Shown: positions 1-5,133, counted from the stretch's first letter. The stretch: 5,133 bases of DNA from an uncultured Lachnospiraceae bacterium (GCA_910587495.1 CAJUMT010000221.1:1-5133), one strand, 5' to 3'. The notes: a model not told the origin generated them from the sequence alone. Numbers and translations are program-made.

Positions 1-2234
1 CTGTCCCCGGACTCCACTGCTGTTTCAAGCTTGAAATCGCAGAAAATGATGCTTCCCGCATGGGTCTTCTCGTCAAATTCTTTTTTTGTCTCATATGTCA
101 GAACCTGACGGCGCGCTGCCAGCGTCTCCATTACCACCTGGCAGCTTACGTTCTGGTAGATATCCTCCAGCTGACTTCTAAAATATTTACGCTCGATAAA
201 TCCTCCAGCCCCTCTTTTCACAAGGGTATTTTTCTCTTTTTCCGTATAGGAGTGTCCGCTGCTTCCGTCCAGAATATAGACCGGGATTTCTTGATCTTCC
301 TCCCGAAGTTTACAGAATGCCTCCCGCCCCATCGTCCTGACATCCGCAACATTCAGCCCGTTTCCCACATTTTCAAGGCCATACAGATAGTCGATGACCG
401 CAAAAAGAACATTCTCCTTATGGATCATTTTCATAAACCCAGGGATATCCAGGGTATTTTCCACGCGTACATGATTATTTTTTATCCTGCCAGCCGACTC
501 GTATTTCACAGTTCCGAAGACAAGGATCACACAGTCCCTCTCCCCAAAGTAGAAGTCTTCGATCTCCTCTGCGGCGCCTTTCAGATCACATTTCCACCCG
601 ATCTTTCTGACCATGCCGCTTTCATCCAGTCCCTGCTTTTCCTCCGCCAGTTTCAAAAACTCATACAATTCCTTATTTATGAGCTTGCCGGACATTTTGG
701 AAGCATTTCTGGCATCTGCTCTTCCGCCCATGGAATATAATACGGTTCGGGCCAGATATTCTTTACCCTGATCCAGTTCATAGCCGTATTCCTTTTTAAT
801 TTTTTTCAGCCGGCTCCCTATATCCTTCTCCACCAGTTTCAGAATGGTATCCGCCTTTAAATGATTCAGCATCAGAACTGTGTACGAAGACATTCTCGAA
901 AGTATTTCCGGTGGAAAACAGGGCTGCTTTGTTCTCGGATTGATATCCTTCCCCAGCGCATCGATCACCACCTCCTCTGGAAGCAGCGTAAGATTTTTAT
1001 TCTGCGCACCGTCATAAAGCTGCCGACCTGCATTGCTTGTGAAAAAAATAACAGTATCTTTGAATGATACATTTTTCTCGTGGAACCTGTCCCTGCAGAC
1101 TCCTTCATCCAGAATCTGCAAAAAGATCAATATGACGCCGCGGTCCGCCTTTTCGATCTCGTCAAACAAAAGAACGCACCGCGGATTTTCATCCACAAAC
1201 TCGGTAAGTGCACCGCCGCTGTCCGTATTTCGATACTGGCGGGCCCAGCCCTGAAGGTCCCCTTCTGAATCCTGTGTGCCATATCCTGACATATCAAATC
1301 GTTTAAAAGGAAGTCCCAGCTTCCTGGCAAACAGCTGAGCCATAAAAGTCTTTCCCACTCCTGGAGGTCCTGCTAAAAGGTATACGTTTCTGGGGCCTCC
1401 CTTATTCGGCTGCAGCCGGATCGTCAGTTCCCTGTCAAAATATGCCGCTCTCAGCTTCTCAATGGCCGCATCCTGCCCAAAAACCATCCCCTTCAGCTCG
1501 TATTCCACAGCCTCAGCCTGCATCAAAAGCTGCTGCATGGAAACCTCGTCCTCCGCCTCATCTGCATCTTCCGTTTCAGATGTCCAGGGCTTTGGATAAC
1601 GGTTGGCCAGCCGGCTCACAAAATCGGCTGCTGCATGCGGATGATACCCAATGGCATTCTCCGCCTTCAAATCCCTGTAGCCCGCTGTCAATTCGCTCAA
1701 ATTCCCATCAGAGGCACATCTTTCCAGATGTCTCTTCAGTCTGGCTGCAGCCGCCGCCCGGTCGCTGTCGCTCTGTTTCGATTTAATCGTATAGATACAT
1801 TGTTTCATATCCTCCGCTATCGCCCAGTATTCCGTCGGCCCGGCATTTTTTTCTCTGCCTGCACTTTTCCATTTGTCAAATTTTTCCTCGTCATCCTCCT
1901 CTTCCTGCTCTCCCTTATCAGAAAAAGGTTCTGGACCTTCTGCTCCTGCCTCATCACCGAAGGGCAGAAACCCGTCTTCCTCCCAGCTCGCATCCTCCAG
2001 ACAGTCGGCGCTCTCCCCCAGATACACCAGGTCCCCCAGATATTCTTCCGCTTCTTTTATGGCATATCGCAGGCTGCCGGGCACATCTTCCGCCGCCTCC
2101 TCAAGCTCGCTCCGGTATTCAAAACGGCGGTATTTTGCATTTGAATACCGGTTTGTCTGCTCCGAGCATTTCCGCCATTCATTAAATATCCCCGTCTTTC
2201 TTCCGCTTTTTACCGCGTAAATCATTTTTTTCAT
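1..2234 (-). CDS. HBD-Clp-type AAA+ ATPase with receiver-like domain, partial (runs off left edge)
   Basis: The frame is open for 744 codons from ATG at 2234 to the window edge, so the C-terminus is missing. Residues 5-39 form an RNase H1-type RNA:DNA hybrid-binding domain (Cauli_VI/viroplasmin). From SGRKTGIF to AKYRRF they align without gaps to the human RNase H1 HBD as I recall it, keeping Y6, W20, Y35 and basic R36-R37. Residues 45-120 are a Glu/Asp-rich linker. An AAA_2 (Clp/Hsp100 D2-like) module spans about 250-525: Walker A GPPGVGKT 289-296, pore-loop position QYRN 333-336 (GYVG in ClpB, Tyr kept), Walker B LLFDEIEK 355-361 with D358/E359, sensor 1 TSNAG 399-403, Arg finger R447 and sensor 2 R505. 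Residues about 565-700 look like a degenerate receiver, with D615 as the candidate phosphoacceptor. Known: Clp D2 modules unfold proteins. Inferred: a hybrid-targeted remodelling motor. The Shine-Dalgarno is weak; ATG at 2225 is an alternative start. It follows the RNase H-like gene by 48 bp. Confidence 0.93.
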   Translation of the reverse strand, partial: MKKMIYAVKSGRKTGIFNEWRKCSEQTNRYSNAKYRRFEYRSELEEAAEDVPGSLRYAIKEAEEYLGDLVYLGESADCLEDASWEEDGFLPFGDEAGAEGPEPFSDKGEQEEEDDEEKFDKWKSAGREKNAGPTEYWAIAEDMKQCIYTIKSKQSDSDRAAAAARLKRHLERCASDGNLSELTAGYRDLKAENAIGYHPHAAADFVSRLANRYPKPWTSETEDADEAEDEVSMQQLLMQAEAVEYELKGMVFGQDAAIEKLRAAYFDRELTIRLQPNKGGPRNVYLLAGPPGVGKTFMAQLFARKLGLPFKRFDMSGYGTQDSEGDLQGWARQYRNTDSGGALTEFVDENPRCVLLFDEIEKADRGVILIFLQILDEGVCRDRFHEKNVSFKDTVIFFTSNAGRQLYDGAQNKNLTLLPEEVVIDALGKDINPRTKQPCFPPEILSRMSSYTVLMLNHLKADTILKLVEKDIGSRLKKIKKEYGYELDQGKEYLARTVLYSMGGRADARNASKMSGKLINKELYEFLKLAEEKQGLDESGMVRKIGWKCDLKGAAEEIEDFYFGERDCVILVFGTVKYESAGRIKNNHVRVENTLDIPGFMKMIHKENVLFAVIDYLYGLENVGNGLNVADVRTMGREAFCKLREEDQEIPVYILDGSSGHSYTEKEKNTLVKRGAGGFIERKYFRSQLEDIYQNVSCQVVMETLAARRQVLTYETKKEFDEKTHAGSIIFCDFKLETAVESGD

Positions 2235-2282
2235 GGCCTGACTTTTCCCATCATCCTTTTCCCTATATTATGTAAACTTTAT

Positions 2283-3137
2283 TCAATTATTTAATTCCAT
2301 GTTTCTTATATAATGTTTTTTTGCGTATTGTACCAGAAATTCTTCGTATTTCTCTTTTGAAATGCTGTTCAGCAGCTTAAGGGGCGCCTGAAAAGCTTCC
2401 GAATTGTAATCCGCACTGCGGGCCAACGGTATATGGATCCCATACGCGCTCTCCAGCATCTGATCCAATGCGTCCACATAAAGATTGGTCAGATAATAGG
2501 CAATGACAGACGCGCAGGCTACTGCCATCACTTTGGAATCTGCCTTTGTGGCGATCACTGCCTGACCAGCCGGTATATCGAGTTCTTTAAGGATTCTGTC
2601 ATGATGCCATCCATCCTGAAAGTCGTCCAAAACCATATAATCACATGACACCTCTTTGGCCAGTGTCAGCAGCGCAGCCTTATGTTCCTGTCTCAGCACC
2701 TCCTGGAGATTGCCGGATTTTTTCCCGGAGCCGGGTTTAAAGTCTTTATTAAATTTATCATTTAACAGTACGCTTACCACAAATGTCGCGTAATCTGTAC
2801 GAATGACTTTTCCCTCCCTGCCCTCAAAATCCTTATAGGAGGTAAATCCTGTCAGCATCTCACCTATGGGGTAAAATATTTCTTTTGCTGTCTCATAATC
2901 CTTACCGTAGGCTTTTGAATCCTTCACCCCCAGCCCGAGAAGTTTTTCCATATTTTCCGGTCTTACACAGGCGGCAGCTGTGATCAACGGTCTGAAAATC
3001 TCTCCCTTACCGGCTTCATCGCTTCCTATGATACATTTCTCAAAGTTCAGCTCTTCCAGTGAAACCTCGTTTCCAGCCTCTGTTTTAACCATTCCACTGG
3101 CATATCTCCTGCGCAGCTCATTTACATTCTGCATCAT
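2283..3137 (-). CDS. RNase HII/HIII-like ribonuclease H
   Basis: A 284-residue protein of the type 2 RNase H fold, which in known members cleaves the RNA strand of RNA:DNA hybrids with two metal ions. Visible motifs are GSDEAGKG at 38-45 (catalytic D40, E41), VKDSK at 71-75, VLDDFQD at 169-175 and KADSKVMAVACASVIA at 198-213. VLDDFQD aligns with the RNase HIII DQFAE motif, so D171 and D175 take the third and fourth carboxylate positions. It differs from ordinary RNase HIII in three ways: only about 34 residues precede the catalytic domain, so the TBP-like substrate-binding domain is absent; FRP (48-50) replaces the usual FGP; and Asp replaces Glu at 175. A strong AAGGAGG (3143-3149) lies 5 nt before ATG 3137 and 8 nt before ATG 3134, so either could start. 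The start overlaps the receiver gene by 20 bp, which suggests translational coupling. It is probably not the housekeeping rnhB or rnhC, given its partners and divergence. Activity is inferred from retained residues. Confidence 0.92.
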   Translation of the reverse strand: MMQNVNELRRRYASGMVKTEAGNEVSLEELNFEKCIIGSDEAGKGEIFRPLITAAACVRPENMEKLLGLGVKDSKAYGKDYETAKEIFYPIGEMLTGFTSYKDFEGREGKVIRTDYATFVVSVLLNDKFNKDFKPGSGKKSGNLQEVLRQEHKAALLTLAKEVSCDYMVLDDFQDGWHHDRILKELDIPAGQAVIATKADSKVMAVACASVIAYYLTNLYVDALDQMLESAYGIHIPLARSADYNSEAFQAPLKLLNSISKEKYEEFLVQYAKKHYIRNMELNN

Positions 3138-3537
3138 TTGTTCCTCCTTGTTTTTCCAATCTACTCAGTACTTCCTTAAAATTTAATTCCAGGTCATTAA
3201 GCTTATTATACCATACGCTTCCTAATATGTTGGAACTCCTGTAATTCAGAGAAGAACATATAATGACCGGTATATCGATTTTTTCTTCTTCCATCCTTTC
3301 GATCAGTTTGAAGCCCGCCTCTTCATCTACAGTTTCCCCCGCTGCTAACGGATACTGCATATCTGTCACGATCAAATCTGTCTTATCCTCGCCATGGTAT
3401 ATCTGTTTCCACAGTTTTTCCTGATCTCTCACAGTCATGATATTTTTTATGCCGTTAAATTCCAGGGCTCTTTGTATATCAATGCTCTTAAAAATATCAT
3501 CATCCGCAATTACCACATGAATCTCCGACAAATCCAT
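3118..3537 (-). CDS. Stand-alone response-regulator receiver (REC) domain protein
   Basis: A 139-residue single-domain receiver with no DNA-binding or enzymatic output domain. The phosphorylation pocket looks complete: acidic cluster D12-D14 after strand 1, phosphoacceptor D59 in LIVTDMQYP, S95/S96 in VIICSS at the switch Ser/Thr position, and K112 in WYNK at the conserved Lys position, although the following Pro is missing. About 12 extra residues (64-75, acidic) follow the phosphoacceptor strand. I chose ATG 3537 because AAAGGAG sits 8 nt upstream and the receiver fold starts right after it. A longer in-frame start at 3582 would add 15 residues without an obvious ribosome site. It is the first gene of the operon. 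No histidine kinase is visible, so its input must be encoded elsewhere or it may act as a phospho-independent scaffold. The RNase H-like protein and the AAA+ protein downstream are the likely partners by inference. Confidence 0.9.
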   Translation of the reverse strand: MDLSEIHVVIADDDIFKSIDIQRALEFNGIKNIMTVRDQEKLWKQIYHGEDKTDLIVTDMQYPLAAGETVDEEAGFKLIERMEEEKIDIPVIICSSLNYRSSNILGSVWYNKLNDLELNFKEVLSRLEKQGGTNDAECK

Positions 3538-3545
3538 CAGCCTCT

Positions 3546-3552
3546 CTCCTTT
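3546..3552 (-). promoter_or_regulatory. Shine-Dalgarno site for the receiver gene
   Basis: The minus strand reads AAAGGAG here, 8 nt before ATG 3537. It supports the shorter receiver start over the in-frame ATG at 3582. Confidence 0.75.
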
Positions 3553-3618
3553 CGCGCAAAATCTCCTGATGAAGCTCCTCATCTTCTCAATTATATCATC
3601 CTTGATCTTTTTAATGTC

Positions 3619-3657
3619 CTATTTGAATGCCTGCTGTACTTTCTGTACTTTCGTCAT
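3619..3657 (-). other. Possible 12-codon leader ORF ending in an in-frame amber codon
   Basis: ATG at 3657 follows a purine-rich GGGGGAG (3665-3671) at good spacing and encodes MTKVQKVQQAFK before TAG at 3619-3621. After the TAG the same frame stays open (DIKKIKDDIIEK...) straight into the receiver gene. It may be a leader peptide, or the original start of a longer receiver protein now cut by a nonsense mutation. It contains a tandem 9-bp repeat, CTGTACTTT on the plus strand, at 3634-3642 and 3643-3651. No homology is recognised. Confidence 0.35.
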
Positions 3658-3691
3658 TAATTCTCTCCCCCTCTTTCTTTCCTGTAACAAC

Positions 3692-3720
3692 AAGATATAC
3701 TATTTAATGCAATTTATCAA
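3692..3720 (-). promoter_or_regulatory. Predicted sigma-A-type promoter of the receiver/RNase H/AAA+ operon
   Basis: The minus strand has TTGATA (3715-3720, five of six to TTGACA), a 17-nt spacer, and TATCTT (3692-3697, four of six to TATAAT). An overlapping TATATC at 3694-3699 is a second -10 candidate with a shorter spacer. Transcription would start near 3684, just ahead of the leader ORF and 150 nt before the receiver ATG. The upstream gene's terminator at 3873-3915 makes an independent promoter here likely. Confidence 0.5.
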
Positions 3721-3872
3721 GTGACTTTCCAGGATTTAATGAACGATGGGAATTCTGATTTTTGGCAGACCAGCATGTTATTTTCTATTCCCTCTGACAT
3801 GCAGGAATTCGCTCAGCACAATCAGATCTCAGCGGATCATTTCGCGAAATACCTGAAAATATTCTGTCATAT
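3721..3872. other. Intergenic spacer without a recognised gene
   Basis: This lies between the operon promoter and the S-component terminator. A GTG-initiated plus-strand frame from 3721 runs through it but has no ribosome site, no recognisable homology, and continues through the terminator and antisense to the S-component gene. Minus-strand frames are broken by stops. I see no repeat or RNA gene in it. Confidence 0.5.
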
Positions 3873-3915
3873 CAAAAATCCCGGCCACGGATCTTCTAAA
3901 ATCCATAACCGGGAT
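3873..3915 (-). terminator. Intrinsic terminator of the ECF S-component gene
   Basis: On the minus strand ATCCCGG (3909-3915) pairs with CCGGGAT (3878-3884). The inner sequences extend the stem to about 16 bp with several G-U pairs and a loop of about 6 nt. A TTTTT run (3874-3878) follows. It starts 22 nt after the S-component stop and insulates the downstream operon. Confidence 0.85.
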
Positions 3916-3937
3916 GTCTTACACAAACCGTATAAAC

Positions 3938-4474
3938 TCACGAATACGCTTTCGCCTCATGCGCGATCCGCCGGATATCCGGGACCGTCAGAAGGACCGG
4001 ATACAGGAGCGCGCCGATCACCAGGCCGCTGATCCCCTGTATGATGTTGGCGGGAACGCTTGCCGCGGCCGCAGCTACGCCGTACATCATCGATTCGCAG
4101 AGGAAATATCCGCCTGCCACCAGCACGATATCTGCGATTCCGCCCAGCACCACCGCCGCGCCGCGGCTTTTCGCCGTCTTTCCGATCTTCTGATAGATCA
4201 GCCCCGCCGCGAAAGCAACCGCGCCCTTGATCACAAACGTGATCGGTACGTAAATGAAATATCCGCCCAGCAGGTCCGCCAGAGCAGACCCGATGCCGGC
4301 AGCCAGAAGCCCCCAGTGCGGGCCGAGGATGATTCCGGACAGGATCACCACTGCATCACCGGGATGGATATAGCCGCCCGTCCCCGGCGTGGGAATCCGT
4401 ATGGACATGGTCGCCACGCACGCAAACGCCGCAAACAGCGCGGCCAGCACGATTTTCTTCAGATTATACTTCAT
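3938..4474 (-). CDS. ECF transporter S component (substrate-specific membrane subunit)
   Basis: A 178-residue hydrophobic protein with about six membrane segments, near 8-25, 41-53, 55-71, 76-95, 106-126 and 137-162. Helix 1 carries AxxxA spacing (A11/A15, A12/A16), which S components use to dock on the EcfT subunit. The segments IRIPTPGTGGYIHPGDA (25-41) and GIGSALADLLGGY (60-72) are typical of this family in Firmicutes. Known: S components bind a vitamin or related small molecule and share the EcfA/A'/T energising module, which is encoded elsewhere. The substrate cannot be read from the sequence; vitamin B6-, pyrimidine- or riboflavin-type ligands are all possible. ATG 4474 is preferred over TTG 4480 because AAAGAGG lies 8 nt upstream. 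It is a single-gene unit with its own upstream promoter/operator region and terminator. Sampled composition is high: 4021-4080 has 41 G/C in 60, against 22 in 60 at 3421-3480 in the receiver gene. Confidence 0.9.
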   Translation of the reverse strand: MKYNLKKIVLAALFAAFACVATMSIRIPTPGTGGYIHPGDAVVILSGIILGPHWGLLAAGIGSALADLLGGYFIYVPITFVIKGAVAFAAGLIYQKIGKTAKSRGAAVVLGGIADIVLVAGGYFLCESMMYGVAAAAASVPANIIQGISGLVIGALLYPVLLTVPDIRRIAHEAKAYS

Positions 4475-4508
4475 GCTCAAAACCTCTTTTCTTTTTTAAG
4501 TTCAGCCT

Positions 4509-4514
4509 ATTGTA
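4509..4514 (-). promoter_or_regulatory. Candidate -10 element for the S-component gene
   Basis: The minus strand reads TACAAT (five of six to TATAAT), 35 nt before ATG 4474. The region 16-18 nt upstream is AT-rich with no good -35 match, which would fit an activator-dependent promoter. One arm of the CTGGACTG repeat lies in its spacer. Confidence 0.4.
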
Positions 4515-4520
4515 AAACAA

Positions 4521-4573
4521 TTCTGGACTGAATAAAATATCCAGTTTTAAAAAATTTAACCAGTCCAGTTTTA
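4521..4573 (-). promoter_or_regulatory. Candidate operator: two direct TAAAACTGGA repeats plus an inverted CTGGACTG
   Basis: On the plus strand CTGGACTG (4523-4530) and its exact complement CAGTCCAG (4561-4568) form an 8-bp inverted pair 30 nt apart. On the minus strand TAAAACTGGA occurs twice in direct orientation (4564-4573 and 4540-4549), 24 bp apart. Two direct copies plus one inverted copy next to a -10 suggest a dimeric or tetrameric regulator site. Layouts of this kind are known for MocR/PdxR-type GntR regulators; assigning that family here is inference. Confidence 0.5.
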
Positions 4574-4581
4574 CTCTCGCA

Positions 4582-4613
4582 CCGTTTTGTGCAGAACGGG
4601 CTTGAACCTGCAC
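4582..4613. repeat. Overlapping small hairpins
   Basis: GTGCAG (4589-4594) pairs with CTGCAC (4608-4613), and CCGTT (4582-4586) pairs with AACGG (4595-4599). The two cannot form together. The stretch lies in the 5' region of the PF09820 remnant and may be a leftover of its leader. No function can be assigned. Confidence 0.3.
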
Positions 4614-4650
4614 GCGACTCCATATACAATTGAGGAAAGGGGGACAAAAT

Positions 4651-4773
4651 TTGAAAGCACTCGTAAAACTGCCGATCGGCATCGAATTTTTTCAGGAAAT
4701 CCGTACAAAAGGCTTTTACTATGCGGATAAGACGAAGCTGAGCGCCGAACTGCTGAACGACTGGAATGACCAC
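4651..4773 (+). pseudogene. N-terminal remnant of an AAA-ATPase-like (PF09820/DUF1703) gene
   Basis: Starting at TTG 4651, behind GGGGG (4639-4643), the frame reads KLPIGIEFFQEIRTKGFYY followed by ADKTKLSAELLNDW. This is the characteristic start of the AAA-ATPase-like family (PF09820), usually joined to a DUF1703 PD-(D/E)XK nuclease-like domain in proteins of roughly 500-600 residues. Resemblance stops after about 40 residues. The expected Walker A segment (RPRRFGKT-like) is missing and the remaining frame runs antisense into the MATE gene. The rest of the gene was probably deleted, leaving a decayed fragment. Families of this type are often multi-copy in gut Clostridia. The end coordinate is approximate. 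Confidence 0.8.
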
Positions 4774-4844
4774 CATATTAAAATACGGCATTGCCTGCCG
4801 CAGACAGACCTGCATGGTCAGAATGGCGGCAGACAAAGACGGAT
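4774..4844. other. Junction sequence after the pseudogene remnant
   Basis: This short stretch lies between the last recognisable remnant codon and the MATE terminator. It contains an inverted pair, CTGCCGC (4795-4801) and GCGGCAG (4826-4832), with a 24-nt loop. No gene is seen; this is where the deleted part of the PF09820-type gene would have been. Confidence 0.4.
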
Positions 4845-4871
4845 AAAACGCTGGCAAAGGTCAGCGTTTTT
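4845..4871 (-). terminator. Intrinsic terminator, potentially bidirectional, at the MATE gene end
   Basis: AAAACGCTG (4845-4853) and CAGCGTTTT (4862-4870) are perfect complements around an 8-nt loop. On the minus strand the GC-core stem is followed by TTTT, which would end MATE transcription. On the plus strand it is followed by TTTTT and could stop readthrough from the remnant. The MATE stop codon (4870-4872) overlaps the hairpin. Confidence 0.8.
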
Positions 4872-5133
4872 AGTATCCATACCGTTTCTTCTTTCCGGCC
4901 AAAAACAGGAACGTCACTCCTGCCGCCAGAACCTCCGCCGCCACGATGGACATCCAGATCCCGTCGATGCCCCAGAGGATCGGAAAGATCACAACCGCCG
5001 CGCACTGGAAGACCAGCGTCCGCAGAAAGGAGATCAGTGCGGAAGTAAGCCCGTCGCCGAGGGCAGTAAAGAAGGACGATCCGAAGATCGCAAAGCCGGA
5101 GCACAAAAAGGAACAGGAAAAGAACCGGAACCC
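4870..5133 (-). CDS. MATE-family multidrug/sodium efflux transporter, C-terminal part
   Basis: The last 87 residues of a membrane transporter that enters from the right edge. The segment FGSSFFTALGDGLTSALISF, then LRTLVFQ, WGIDGIWMSIVAAEVLA and the basic tail KKKRYGY, match the final helices of MATE (NorM/DinF-like) efflux proteins, which are normally about 440-460 residues. Two membrane helices are visible, followed by a short cytoplasmic Lys-rich tail. Known family role: export of cationic drugs or metabolites coupled to Na+ or H+. Substrate cannot be judged from this fragment. The frame is open to the window edge, so the real start lies outside. The gene ends at its own terminator. Confidence 0.9.
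   Translation of the reverse strand, partial: GFRFFSCSFLCSGFAIFGSSFFTALGDGLTSALISFLRTLVFQCAAVVIFPILWGIDGIWMSIVAAEVLAAGVTFLFLAGKKKRYGY

Noticed and set aside
60..740. A 226-codon plus-strand frame
   Set aside because: It lies antisense to the continuous AAA+ protein reading frame, and its product has no recognisable domain.
1442..2220. Several plus-strand frames rich in Ser, Pro and Arg
   Set aside because: They are antisense to the AAA+ N-terminal region; the composition mirrors the acidic linker and Ala-rich segments on the opposite strand.
2235..2282. A possible internal promoter or terminator before the AAA+ gene
   Set aside because: Only a direct repeat of CTTTTCCC (2242-2249 and 2256-2263) and AT-rich sequence are present; no hairpin with a T tract and no properly spaced -35/-10 pair was found.
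3721..4032. A GTG-started plus-strand frame containing a KPYKL motif reminiscent of a receiver end
   Set aside because: It has no ribosome site, crosses the S-component terminator and runs antisense into that gene; the motif is isolated.
3914..4531. A 205-codon plus-strand frame
   Set aside because: It is antisense to the clearly recognisable membrane S component, and its Arg/His/Asp-rich product is typical of a GC-rich shadow frame.
4595..4613. A GGTTCAAGCCC on the minus strand resembling a tRNA T-arm
   Set aside because: No 5-bp T stem forms around it, and no acceptor, D or anticodon arm can be built from the flanking sequence.
4464..4857. Minus-strand frames upstream of the S component
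   Set aside because: They run antisense through the PF09820 remnant and the operator region, with no homology or convincing start.
1..5133. CRISPR array, insertion sequence ends or attachment sites
   Set aside because: No regularly spaced repeats, transposase motifs or paired terminal inverted repeats with target duplications were visible.

Overview
The window looks like chromosomal DNA of a Clostridia-type Firmicute, most likely a gut Lachnospiraceae relative. The grounds are strong purine-rich Shine-Dalgarno sites (AAGGAGG, AAAGGAG), an ECF-transporter S component, a MATE efflux protein and a remnant of the PF09820/DUF1703 family. This assignment is inference. Every gene that looks intact is on the minus strand, so the window reads right to left in transcription order.

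Right edge, 4870-5133: the C-terminus of a MATE-family transporter, closed by an intrinsic terminator at 4845-4871. Next, 4651 to about 4773 on the plus strand: a short N-terminal remnant of an AAA-ATPase-like (PF09820/DUF1703) gene that lost everything before its Walker A. Then 4475-4650: a regulatory region with a CTGGACTG inverted pair and a third partial copy, followed by an ECF S component (3938-4474) with its own strong terminator (3873-3915).

Left part, 1-3720: a probable three-gene operon with a sigma-A-like promoter at 3692-3720. First comes a stand-alone response-regulator receiver domain (3118-3537). Second is an RNase HII/HIII-like protein with all catalytic carboxylates (2283-3137), overlapping the first by 20 bp. 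Third is a very large AAA+ protein (from 2234, running off the left edge, at least 744 residues). The AAA+ protein starts with an RNase H1-type RNA:DNA hybrid-binding domain (HBD, Cauli_VI/viroplasmin fold). An acidic linker, a Clp/Hsp100 D2-type ATPase module and a degenerate receiver-like domain follow.

The striking point is that two RNA:DNA-hybrid modules normally found in RNase H enzymes are split between two adjacent proteins. The hybrid binder is fused to a Clp-type unfoldase motor, the nuclease stands alone, and receiver domains are on both sides. The most economical reading is an RNA:DNA-hybrid (R-loop or replication-primer) recognition and processing machine under receiver-mediated control. 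It could be a stress, conflict or defence system. I know of no named system with this exact layout, but I could not search for one.
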